Assembly: GCA_012031965.1 (NCBI GenBank)
Contig: JAAUSC010000001.1
Coordinates: 1-64,000 of the forward strand
Direction of reading: 5' to 3'
DNA length: 64,000 bases
Source of the DNA: Scytonema sp. RU_4_4
GTDB taxonomy: Bacteria; Cyanobacteriota; Cyanobacteriia; Cyanobacteriales; Nostocaceae
Shown: positions 52,692 to 60,357 of the stretch, piece by piece
Numbering within the stretch: the first letter of the stretch is position 1
How the letters are laid out: each line of letters begins with the position of its first letter
Made by a program: the position numbers and the translations under genes
The notes under the pieces: generated by a model
Told to the model about the DNA's origin: nothing
The model's database searches: none
The model's input: the letters and a program-made list of their open reading frames with translations, nothing else

Positions 52692-53012
52692 TGATATCAC
52701 AGAATAACGTAGTTGTGATGGTATCAATATGAATTATTTAGTTTCGGTGTATCTAAGCTTTCTTGAAGATATTAAATTTTACAATTTGTAACATCTACAA
52801 CAGAACTGACCCTATTATAAACCAATGCCACACAAAGCCAGCGATTGTTTTTTTACAAATTTACTTTTCAATCGTTAAAAATACGAAAAATAGCCATAAT
52901 AAGCGCGAACTTATCATCGTCCTTCGGATTTGTAACACAGCCTTTGTATACAGCAATTAACTTGATAAATGAAGGCAATGTAAGGAGATGGGGAGGATAA
53001 GGGAATGAGAGA

Positions 53013-53110
53013 TATAGCGGTTCTCATTCGGATGAAGTACATTTTCATCAGCGTGCATTTGCGGTTCCTTAACTCTTTGATGTATTGCACTCAACACTAG
53101 AACCGCTATA
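53013..53110. mobile_element. Miniature inverted-repeat element, family B, intact ends
   Basis: 98 bp with perfect 12-bp ends TATAGCGGTTCT and AGAACCGCTATA. A decayed sister copy is at 34270-34365, sharing most of the interior. No coding capacity. Confidence 0.82.
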
Positions 53111-53210
53111 ATTTCCTTCAGTCGCTTGAGGAGTCATTCTGACTCCTTGGCGGAGCGTAGGCGTGGTTCCGCTCTTGGCACTCCTGAATTCTTTCTTGAT
53201 AAAAAAGAAA

Positions 53211-53236
53211 ATAGAGACGCTTGATTGATGCGTCTC
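53211..53236. repeat. Hairpin agagacgc/gcgtctct
   Basis: Perfect 8-base arms around a 10-base loop. The same gcgtctct/agagac theme occurs at 34985-35010 (acgtagaatgctacgtctct). It may serve as a terminator or be another small repeat. Confidence 0.5.
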
Positions 53237-53541
53237 TACAAGAGAGGAAACCCATTAACTGTAAAAAATCAAAATTGAAAATTAAAAGTTAAATATTTAC
53301 AACAAATATTATTGAGTAAGCACTTTACCTTCATTCAGGACTTTTGTTGTTGAAACTTTTACCTCTATTAGGAGGTGTTTGACGAGTCAGATTCAGAACT
53401 GAATGATTGCTTACAAATTGGGATACACAATGGTAAATGACCAATCCGGAAAATCTCAAAAAAAAACCGACTGCAAGCCGGTAATAAATTTGGAATAAGA
53501 AACGTACTATGAGATATCTCTACACTAGAGGATAGAAAATA

Positions 53542-54315
53542 TTAGGCAAATGCTGAAAAATCTATATTTGGAGGAATATCCTGAATACGCCCTTGACCAA
53601 CAGCACGCAATGCTTCTTTTAGAGAAACATCTCCTGTATAGAGCGCACGACCAACAATAACACTAGTCACGCCTTGTGGCTCTAGCGCCAACAGACTCAG
53701 CAAATCCGTGACAGAACTGACACCACCAGAAGCAATGATCGGAATGGAAATTGTAGCGGCGAGCGATCGCAATGCTTCTATATTTGGTCCAGAAAGGGTA
53801 CCATCACGATGGATATCGGTGTAGATGATGGCTGCTGCTCCCAATTCTTGCATCTGTACAGCCAGTTGAGTTGCGAAAACTTCTGAGGTTTCTTGCCACC
53901 CGCGAGTTGCTACCATTCCATTACGAGCATCAATACCAATAACAATCTGCTCTGGAAATTCTTGACAGAGTTGTTGTACAAGCTGTGGTTGTTCTACGGC
54001 TACAGTTCCCAAAATAACCCGTTGCACGCCTATGTTCAGTAGCTGTTGTACACGAGAGCGATCGCGCACTCCTCCACCAATTTGAATGGGTACAGACACA
54101 GCTTGAGCGATCGCTTCAATTGCTGGTAAGTTTACTAATTCACCTGTTTTTGCCCCATCCAAATCGACGACATGTAGTCTGGTAGCTCCTTGTTCTACCC
54201 ACAGTTGTGCAACCTCAACTGGGTTTTCGCTAAAAACTTGGGATTGTTCATAATCTCCTTGATACAGTCGCACACAGCAACCTTCTAGTAAATCTATCGC
54301 CGGAATAACTTCCAT
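53542..54315 (-). CDS. hisA: Phosphoribosylformimino-5-aminoimidazole carboxamide ribotide isomerase
   Basis: 257 residues, a TIM barrel with [17 protein letters not shown] (catalytic Asp8) and GGGVRD and [11 protein letters not shown] (second catalytic Asp), then IASGGVSS at the phosphate site. HisA catalyses the fourth step of histidine synthesis. In-frame start ATG 54313-54315. It is not in an operon with hisC (23559-24596). An AT-rich spacer with a miniature element lies upstream on the far side. The next gene (DUF3593) is 86 bases away on the same strand. Confidence 0.95.
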   Translation of the reverse strand: MEVIPAIDLLEGCCVRLYQGDYEQSQVFSENPVEVAQLWVEQGATRLHVVDLDGAKTGELVNLPAIEAIAQAVSVPIQIGGGVRDRSRVQQLLNIGVQRVILGTVAVEQPQLVQQLCQEFPEQIVIGIDARNGMVATRGWQETSEVFATQLAVQMQELGAAAIIYTDIHRDGTLSGPNIEALRSLAATISIPIIASGGVSSVTDLLSLLALEPQGVTSVIVGRALYTGDVSLKEALRAVGQGRIQDIPPNIDFSAFA

Positions 54316-54401
54316 AACTGTCCTGAAAAACTAATTTTTTTATGGAGAGTGCTTAGTCGTTAAGTGATAAAGAACAAGCAAGAAGTAACAACTAACAATT
54401 C

Positions 54402-54692
54402 CTACTCCTTACTTTTTTGAAGAATAGCTTGCCGGAAACCCAACACAATCAAGATATTAGCAAGCGTCAAAAAAAATTCTGCACCTCCGTGCAGCCAATC
54501 GACATTTGCCAGAGATTTACCATAATGGACTTGAGCATAAATCCCCGCTGGAATGGTGACAGCGACAAAGACAAGAGTACAGTAAAAACCATACAGTGCT
54601 AAACGAGGCATTTGTTGAGTGCGGCTGATAAACCACAAGAAACCCAAGTAGGGGAACAGGGAAAGGGCAAAGAGGGTTTCTTTTGAAATCAT
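54402..54692 (-). CDS. Small membrane protein, DUF3593 family
   Basis: 96 residues with three membrane helices (LFALSLFPYLGFLWFI, YGFYCTLVFVAVTIPAGIY, GAEFFLTLANILIVLGF). The family is confined to cyanobacteria and plastids and always seems to travel with DUF2499. Its start overlaps the DUF2499 stop as ATGA, so the two are translationally coupled and probably form one membrane complex. Function is unknown. Confidence 0.85.
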   Translation of the reverse strand: MISKETLFALSLFPYLGFLWFISRTQQMPRLALYGFYCTLVFVAVTIPAGIYAQVHYGKSLANVDWLHGGAEFFLTLANILIVLGFRQAILQKSKE

Positions 54693-55036
54693 CGCTCTAA
54701 TTTTATAGATTTGCTTGACACGGGATTATTTGCAGTTTCGACAGACTTAGTGGAACGCCAAATCCATACCGCAGCTGCCCAAAGCGTAAAATTACCCAAT
54801 AAAGTCATACTAGCTTGCAGTGTGACCAACCATTCTAGAGATTCTGCGTTATCAAAATAGTGCCAAGTGCAGGCACACATGGCGCTAACCAGAGCAGGTA
54901 ACATAGCAAAGGACAATGACCACCAAGCACGGTTACCATTGACTTCACCGTATTTCCAAATTAACCAAATAGCGGCAATCCACTCAATAACACTAGATAC
55001 GTGAATAATCCAAGTAGGAATCGAAAGAGCGTTCAT
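54689..55036 (-). CDS. Small membrane protein, DUF2499 family
   Basis: 115 residues from ATG 55034-55036 (MNALSIPTWIIHVSSVIEWI). Three to four helices with conserved His, Trp and Cys positions (HVSSVIEW, FAMLPALVSAMCACTWHYF, NFTLWAAAVW). Cyanobacterial/plastid family of unknown function. It is coupled to DUF3593 by a four-base overlap and divergent from csaB with 35 bases between starts, so promoters of the two units must overlap. Confidence 0.85.
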   Translation of the reverse strand: MNALSIPTWIIHVSSVIEWIAAIWLIWKYGEVNGNRAWWSLSFAMLPALVSAMCACTWHYFDNAESLEWLVTLQASMTLLGNFTLWAAAVWIWRSTKSVETANNPVSSKSIKLER

Positions 55037-55071
55037 AAAAGTCAAAAGTTAAAAATTATAAGGATTTAAAG

Positions 55072-56073
55072 ATGCGGGTACTACTATCTGGATACTACGG
55101 TAAGGGAAATGGTGGAGACGAAGCTTTGTTAGCAACGCTTCTACAGATGCTACCACCATCAGTCACACCTGTGGTTCTCTCTGGCAATCCAGAGGAAACT
55201 AACAGTCGCTATGGTGTGGAAGCACGCGATCGCATGGCACTTTTAACCGTACTGCAAGCTTTGCGCTCTTGTGATGCCTTTATTTGGGGTGGTGGTAGCT
55301 TAATTCAAGATACAACGAGTGCCGTTAGCCCATTTTATTATGGAGCCATCATGACATTAGCCCAGAAAATGGGCTTGAAAACGATTGCTTGGGGACAGGG
55401 AATTGGTCCTTTGAAGCGTCCTGTCACTCGTTGGTTAGCACGGCAAAATTTTGGTGGTTGTACAAAAGTGAGTGTGCGCGATCGCGCTTCTGCTGCATTA
55501 CTCACTGACTGGCAAATTCCTTTTATCTTAGCTCCCGATCCAGTTTGGGCGCTGCAAAGTAAACCAGTTCCTGGACTTTGGGATTTACCTGCTCCTAGGG
55601 TAGCAGTGACTTTACGAACTCACCCCCAGTTAACCCAAACACGCCTTGCTAACCTAACTCGCGCACTCGTTGATTTTCAAAAAGCTACACAAACTTTTAT
55701 ATTACTGTTGCCTTTTCAAAAGAGTGAAGATTTAGACATAGCCCAAGCAATTCAACCGCAACTTAAAGATGTTAGCCAGATTATGTGCTTGGAAGAACCG
55801 GAACTTTTAAAAGGAGTATTTCGCGGCGTGGAAATGGCGATCGGGATGCGCCTACATAGTTTAATTATGGCAGCAAGTGAAGGTTGTCGCTGCTTTGCGT
55901 TGAGTTACGACCCCAAGGTAAATCGATTAATGGAAGATTTGGATATGCCTGGTTGGGATTTAGCTACTTTGCCAGATGATCCTAATTTCATTAGTAAAAC
56001 ATGGATGGAGCATTACGCCAATGGCGATCCATTATCTTCTGAAAAATCCAGTCTTTGGTGGATAGAGCGCTGA
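55072..56073 (+). CDS. csaB: Polysaccharide pyruvyl transferase CsaB
   Basis: 333 residues beginning MRVLLSGYYGKGNGGDEALL, the GGDEA motif of the pyruvyl transferase family, followed by IWGGGSLIQDTTS, AWGQGIGPLKRP, VSVRDRAS and EMAIGMRLHSLIMAA (RxHxxI region). CsaB adds pyruvyl ketals to cell-wall polysaccharides, needed for SLH-domain proteins to bind. The window also encodes an SLH porin (44222-45865), a plausible functional link. The gene is divergent from the DUF2499 gene. Confidence 0.92.
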   Translation: MRVLLSGYYGKGNGGDEALLATLLQMLPPSVTPVVLSGNPEETNSRYGVEARDRMALLTVLQALRSCDAFIWGGGSLIQDTTSAVSPFYYGAIMTLAQKMGLKTIAWGQGIGPLKRPVTRWLARQNFGGCTKVSVRDRASAALLTDWQIPFILAPDPVWALQSKPVPGLWDLPAPRVAVTLRTHPQLTQTRLANLTRALVDFQKATQTFILLLPFQKSEDLDIAQAIQPQLKDVSQIMCLEEPELLKGVFRGVEMAIGMRLHSLIMAASEGCRCFALSYDPKVNRLMEDLDMPGWDLATLPDDPNFISKTWMEHYANGDPLSSEKSSLWWIER

Positions 56074-56127
56074 TGCATCGTGAGGTATTGAGGGAAGTCT
56101 TAACAGAGAATTAATGCTTTGGACTGT

Positions 56128-56694
56128 TTAACTAAATATTCGGACAATAGGACAAGTGAACCCAGGTAAAAGAGGTGAACTCAGCTCGTCACTGATAATT
56201 AACGTTGCTACCAACACCAGTGTAGCTTGCTGCCGTCGATAAATTTGAATTTGCTGCAACTGCCAATCAACAATCCAGTATTCTTGGACGCCTTGAGTAG
56301 CGTAAAGCTTCAGCTTCACTTGTTTATCGCGTCGTTCATTGTTCTCACCAGGAGAAAGAACCTCAACAACTAACTCTGGTGCAGCAGTGAGATGTCCTGC
56401 ATCATCTATCACCAATGCTAGCCGTTCATTACTAATCCACACCACATCAGGAATGACGTTATCAGCATCAGTGAAGATAATACCAGCTGCTGTGACAGCT
56501 TTTCCCAAACCAGATTGGCGAGACCATAGTTTTAATTCTGTACAAATATTGTCAGCAGCTTCTTGATGTTCCCAGTGTGGTGCATGTGTCACAAATAACT
56601 CTCCATCGACAATTTCATACCGCTTGCCGTTATCTGGGAACAGCTCTAAATCAGCAGTTGTCCAGCGTACCTGGTTAGTTGTAGTCTGGCTCAT
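56128..56694 (-). CDS. Uma2-family (DUF820) PD-(D/E)xK nuclease-like protein
   Basis: 188 residues with DLELFPDNGKRYEIVDGELFVTHAP, DNVIPDVVWIS (metal Asp), PELVVEVLSPGENNERRDKQVKLKLY (the E-x-L...K catalytic core) and GVQEYWIVDWQ. This is the restriction-endonuclease-fold Uma2/DUF820 family, found in tens to hundreds of copies in filamentous cyanobacteria. No biological role is established. Catalytic residues look intact. Confidence 0.9.
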   Translation of the reverse strand: MSQTTTNQVRWTTADLELFPDNGKRYEIVDGELFVTHAPHWEHQEAADNICTELKLWSRQSGLGKAVTAAGIIFTDADNVIPDVVWISNERLALVIDDAGHLTAAPELVVEVLSPGENNERRDKQVKLKLYATQGVQEYWIVDWQLQQIQIYRRQQATLVLVATLIISDELSSPLLPGFTCPIVRIFS

Positions 56695-56792
56695 ATGGGC
56701 ATCTTTTGAAATCTGTTTTTCTAATCTACCAAATCGTTTTTAAAACATTTTGTAGGGTGTGTTAGCGCAATGTAACGCACCCTTCCCTTGTT

Positions 56793-57137
56793 CTACGCTG
56801 CTATTTCCTCAGCTTTAACTGCCAACCTATTCTTTGCCAGTCGATCATAATTCATTCGCAACAGTTCCAGCAGCAAGGGAACATCCTCAACACCATGAAT
56901 GTAGAAAGAAATCCAACCGCTTTTTGGATAGATGTGATGGGGTGAGACTTTACCTGATTCTACGAGTTCTTTACGTATGCGAGCTGTAAAAGGAATATCT
57001 GCTTGATAATCTCCATGCAGATGACCAATTTCTCGACCATTAACCTGAAACTCTATACCACCAAAGCGATGAGGTGCGACAGTTACACTTTGCCAAGTTT
57101 GTACTTCCCGCACGATTGTGTCTTTTATGTTACTCAT
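56793..57137 (-). CDS. DUF5519 (luciferase-like) family protein
   Basis: 114 residues: VAPHRFGGIEFQVNGREIGHLHGDYQADIPF, then HHIYPKSGWISFYIHGVED and LLELLRMNYDRL. The conserved G-x-E-F and G-H-L-H-G with a later HHIYPxSGW pattern is the DUF5519 or luciferase-domain family of small stand-alone proteins with a YjbR/MmcQ-like fold. Its role is unknown. It lies between Uma2 and rubrerythrin on the minus strand with more than 90 bases on each side, so it is likely a single-gene unit. Confidence 0.8.
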   Translation of the reverse strand: MSNIKDTIVREVQTWQSVTVAPHRFGGIEFQVNGREIGHLHGDYQADIPFTARIRKELVESGKVSPHHIYPKSGWISFYIHGVEDVPLLLELLRMNYDRLAKNRLAVKAEEIAA

Positions 57138-57274
57138 AGCTATTATTCTCCTAAGGTATGACTCAACCTTATATATAAATCATAATCAAAATGACTATGA
57201 GTTGCAATAACCAAAGTAAGAGGCGTAATGTGTTACGCCCCTACATGACATACGCCAAAACTATTAATTAACGC

Positions 57275-57988
57275 CTATGCTGCAACAGCTTCCTGATATG
57301 GAACAAACGTTTTCTTAGAAGCGCCACAAATCGGACAGTACCAATCTTCTGAAATTGCCTCAAACGCTGTCCCAGGAGCAATTCCAGAGTCAGGATCACC
57401 CACCACGGGGTCGTAAATCATTGAACACTGGCGACAAATCCATTTCTGGGTTGTAGGGTTAGCGCTTACTACTTTCGGTGCGGGAGCAACTCCCTCCAGA
57501 ACTGCCCGTGCTTCTGTATACTGATTGGCGTGATGATGTTCGATTGGTGTTAGCAATCCAAAGTTGTGTGCTGCTTTGCGGAAAATTTGGGCGTGTTCGC
57601 GGGACTCTGTTTGTTGTGCTTCAAACTCTACGACAGCTTTGTTGTCCCTATCTGCACGTGCTGCTTCTGTAAACTCTGGGTACATGGTAGTGTACTCATA
57701 GGTTTCGCCCTCAATCGCTAACTCTAAACAACGAGCGGCGATCGCTTTCTTTTGCTCTTGTGTTAACGAAGCCACATCATCCACCACTAACTCTGGATGC
57801 ATTAACCGAAAGTGAGCAAAAGCGTGTTCCGTCTCCTGATTAGCTGTTTCTCGAAACAGTTTTGACACTTCGCTCATCCCCAACTGGCGAGTCACTTCTG
57901 CAAAGAACAGATACTTACGATTCGCCATTGACTCGCCTGCAAATGCTGCAGACAAGTTCTTTGCAGTGTTTGAGTTTGATAAATCCAT
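57275..57988 (-). CDS. Rubrerythrin (peroxidase) with C-terminal rubredoxin domain
   Basis: 237 residues: a four-helix ferritin-like domain with the diiron ligands ESMANRKY, ETEHAFAHF, EGETYEYTT and ESREHAQIF, then a rubredoxin-like domain with ICRQCSMIYDP and WYCPICGA (four Cys for iron). Rubrerythrin reduces hydrogen peroxide and is typical of organisms with anaerobic or micro-oxic compartments such as heterocysts. Two identical operators lie upstream at 58048-58097. Catalase is encoded 2.4 kb away. The gene is a single-gene unit with a normal promoter spacing. Confidence 0.95.
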   Translation of the reverse strand: MDLSNSNTAKNLSAAFAGESMANRKYLFFAEVTRQLGMSEVSKLFRETANQETEHAFAHFRLMHPELVVDDVASLTQEQKKAIAARCLELAIEGETYEYTTMYPEFTEAARADRDNKAVVEFEAQQTESREHAQIFRKAAHNFGLLTPIEHHHANQYTEARAVLEGVAPAPKVVSANPTTQKWICRQCSMIYDPVVGDPDSGIAPGTAFEAISEDWYCPICGASKKTFVPYQEAVAA

Positions 57989-58047
57989 TGTGTTGCCTCT
58001 CTATTATTCTCTCAAAGACTGCCGTGAGAATGGCAGTTTGATTAAAA

Positions 58048-58097
58048 CATACTCATAACGAGTATGGAATATTTTTATTGTACTCATAACGAGTATG
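58048..58097. promoter_or_regulatory. Two copies of a TACT-n7-AGTA operator before rubrerythrin
   Basis: The 15-bp dyad TACTCATAACGAGTA occurs at 58050-58064 and 58081-58095, 31 bases apart (three helical turns), about 60-110 bases upstream of the rubrerythrin start. TACT-n7-AGTA is the consensus of HxlR/DUF24-type redox regulators such as YodB. The sites are seen; the regulator is inferred. Confidence 0.7.
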
Positions 58098-58227
58098 AAA
58101 TGGGAGAGCCTTCACAATATTTTTATGCTAAGAAGGCGAAAAACCTGTGCAGCTTTGGAGTTCATCACTCACCGACATCAGCTTGATTTATGTGACCTTT
58201 GAGCTTTAGCCTACGGGAAGATTTTGC

Positions 58228-58857
58228 TCAACGAGTTCGTTTATCGACTTCTTTTTTAATTGCAGTCATAATCTCACCCAGTGAATCTTTAAAAAGATTG
58301 TAGAAGATTCCCTTTGGTGTTCCCGATTTTGGTTGAGCTTCTACTACCTGCGTAATTAAAACTTGATTCGCTTTTGCACCAGAATAAGGAGCCACAGGTT
58401 CAATTTTCCAGTATCCGTCCAAGCTTTGCAAATCTCCATCAACTTGACGGAACTCTATCCGGCTTTTTGCAGTTTCAGTAATAGCTGACCGGATGCGTGA
58501 TTGAACATTCATTAAAAATACCTGACGCGTATCTACCTGCTCCACAACTTTCTGATTACCATTCACTGTAAGCACTTTACCCGACACTGTATTAGGTAAA
58601 AATTTAGAAAAATTGTCATAATCAGTCAGCACTTCCCAAGCAATATCTGGCGAAGCTGTCACCAAAACTTTAGCAGTATATTTTCCTTTTTCTCCAGTGA
58701 CTAAAGCTTGACCATTTCTCAATTTTACCCGTTCGGCAACAGGTAATTTATCAACAGGACTATTAAATAATTCAGCCGAGACAGATGGGGTAACTGCAAT
58801 TGTAGCCATCACAGAAAAGTATCCTGCAAACAAACAAGTACGCAAGAAGTGCGACAT
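58228..58857 (-). CDS. Secreted SRPBCC/START-like (polyketide-cyclase-type) protein
   Basis: 209 residues with a signal peptide (LFAGYFSVMATIAVTPSVSA). The body fits the SRPBCC lipid-binding fold: AKVLVTASPDIAWEVLTDYDNFSKFLPNTVSGKVL is the first strand-helix pair, and later strands include VEQVDTRQVFLMNVQSRIR and YWKIEPVA. Such proteins bind hydrophobic ligands; cyanobacterial secreted members have no assigned ligand. It stands alone, and its upstream side carries a miniature element and a devB remnant. Confidence 0.85.
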   Translation of the reverse strand: MSHFLRTCLFAGYFSVMATIAVTPSVSAELFNSPVDKLPVAERVKLRNGQALVTGEKGKYTAKVLVTASPDIAWEVLTDYDNFSKFLPNTVSGKVLTVNGNQKVVEQVDTRQVFLMNVQSRIRSAITETAKSRIEFRQVDGDLQSLDGYWKIEPVAPYSGAKANQVLITQVVEAQPKSGTPKGIFYNLFKDSLGEIMTAIKKEVDKRTR

Positions 58858-58977
58858 ATGGTCATTCCCTCAATTTAGAACTGTCAATTGACATCTTCCC
58901 ACCGCCAAGCCCTACGGGCTAAACAGTTTTGAATAGGAGTACAGACTGTAAAGTCAAGTAAGAGCAGATAATCAATA

Positions 58978-59069
58978 AGACTTACACACGTGCTACTAAA
59001 AACAGAGGGTTGCAATTGGTTCTCTCCGGTCGCTGCGGACTATGGTTACGTTGTTCGTGCGTAAGTCCT
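58978..59069. mobile_element. Miniature inverted-repeat element, family A, 92-bp copy
   Basis: Ends AAGACTTACACACG and CGTGCGTAAGTCCT match the family A ends with few changes. Flanks aatcaat and gatcaac agree at five of seven positions, a possible worn target duplication. It lies 21 bases from the broken devB fragment. Confidence 0.65.
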
Positions 59070-59090
59070 GATCAACAACATTGTCTGTTG

Positions 59091-59306
59091 CTATGATTTC
59101 AGCACCCATGACTTGAACTCCTTAGAAGCTGCAATTTCTCCAGATTTTGCGCCAGCTTTAACCTTTGTTAGTTCAGCTGGCGCCACTTTCACCTGTTTTT
59201 GAGCTTCGAGTAGAGTGCTTTGCAGTCGATTGCGACTATCTAAAATCGCAATCACTTGATTGGCTTGTATGCGATCGCTCTTTGAGTCATTGAGCAATCC
59301 GGTCAT
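59091..59306 (-). pseudogene. devB-like membrane-fusion protein fragment
   Basis: 71 codons read DRIQANQVIAILDSRNRLQ and LLEAQKQVKVAPAELTKVKAGAKSGEIAA, matching the start of the coiled-coil hairpin of DevB/HlyD-type membrane fusion proteins of ABC exporters (heterocyst glycolipid export and relatives). Intact proteins have about 400 residues; the N-terminal anchor, most of the coiled-coil and the barrel are missing. The residue Pro in KVAPAEL breaks the helix. A miniature element lies just past the 3' side. It is a relic. Confidence 0.8.
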
Positions 59307-59564
59307 TGCTCCCGCGTCAGAAGTATAAAAGAATTTGATTGAGAAGCAAAATCTCAGTTTTTGGAAAATCAGGAACAGTATGAAAATAGATGAAAATAGA
59401 CATATTAAAAAGTATTTTCACGAAAATATCTTAAAAATAGGACTATTAACTTGAAAATAAGACTTATTTCTATCTTGCATTTGATTTCATGTTAAATTTA
59501 AACTCAAATAGTTAACTCAGCAAAAGTACTTTGTTTTATCTTATACAATTTTTGAGGATTATCT

Positions 59565-60269
59565 ATGCGTTTTTATCAGCTTCCTGTCATTCTTGGGGGC
59601 GCAATTGCAGCTTTAGTATCAATTGCACCGATACGGGCAGAGACTGCAACTTATCAGGTACAGTCTGGAGTTACCAGCGTTTATCATGATCTGAGCTATC
59701 TCAGCAGTATCGGGTTAAACTTGACAGGCACTGATAATACAGTCGAACCAATTAATAGCAATTTTTTGGTTGGCTTCAACATCGCCCCAGCCACTAACTT
59801 CACGTTCAGCGATGTGAATGGTTTGACCCCAATTTTAGGTATAATAGAACATAATGGTACTGTGACCTTTAATAACCAAACTACTGTTGGTAACTTTTCT
59901 GTTGGTTTAGATCCGACACGTGCTACCAACAATGCTAGTGGTCTTTTTCTCAAAGACACAGTTTCTCTAAATACAGCTTTGTTTGATTTGAGCGCTCCAG
60001 AAACTGTGGTGTTTGATGGCAAAAATTTAACTCTTACTGGTGTGAAATTACTGCTTTCTCCAGAGTTTGCTGGTATACTTGGCAACCCTAGTTTAGCAGG
60101 TGTGTTGGGTGGGCTTGTACAAATTGATGCTAAAGTTGTTCGAGTTGCTACAGTACCTGAAGGAGCAAATGTGCTTGCAATTTTGTCAGTAAGTGCAATT
60201 GTATTGGCAACTAAACGTCATAAACTGCTTTTTAAAAATACTCTGAACTGTTCAAAAGCGTCATTATAA
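59565..60269 (+). CDS. Secreted protein with a VPE-CTERM-like C-terminal sorting signal
   Basis: 234 residues: signal peptide ending near APIRAETA, a Thr/Asn-rich body with long beta-like stretches (GVTSVYHDLSYLSSIGLNL, GTVTFNNQTTVGNFSVGL) and a tripartite C-terminus: VPEG, a hydrophobic helix (ANVLAILSVSAIVLA) and a basic tail (TKRHK). That is the plan of PEP-CTERM proteins, which are processed by an exosortase, with VPE in place of PEP. The tail runs about 15 residues past the basic cluster, which is unusual. The function is unknown; a cell-surface role is likely. It has a normal ribosome binding site (gaggatt) before ATG 59565. Confidence 0.78.
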   Translation: MRFYQLPVILGGAIAALVSIAPIRAETATYQVQSGVTSVYHDLSYLSSIGLNLTGTDNTVEPINSNFLVGFNIAPATNFTFSDVNGLTPILGIIEHNGTVTFNNQTTVGNFSVGLDPTRATNNASGLFLKDTVSLNTALFDLSAPETVVFDGKNLTLTGVKLLLSPEFAGILGNPSLAGVLGGLVQIDAKVVRVATVPEGANVLAILSVSAIVLATKRHKLLFKNTLNCSKASL

Positions 60270-60357
60270 CTATTTGATCCTAACCCATCGCCATAATGCT
60301 TTCGCGTTATGGCGGTGAGTACTTCATTGTTAACAGTTAATAGTTTTCGAGCAAGCT

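Larger units (their letters stand above)
52692..53541. other. Long intergenic region with a miniature element and hairpins
   Basis: 850 bases between sphR and hisA. It contains the family B element (53013-53110), a GC-rich palindromic block (ggcggagcgtaggcgtgg, about 53151), a hairpin agagacgc/gcgtctct (53211-53236) and a short gccggt/accggc-like inverted pair near 53466-53480. The sphR promoter should lie at 52692-52960, which is AT-rich. Confidence 0.55.
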
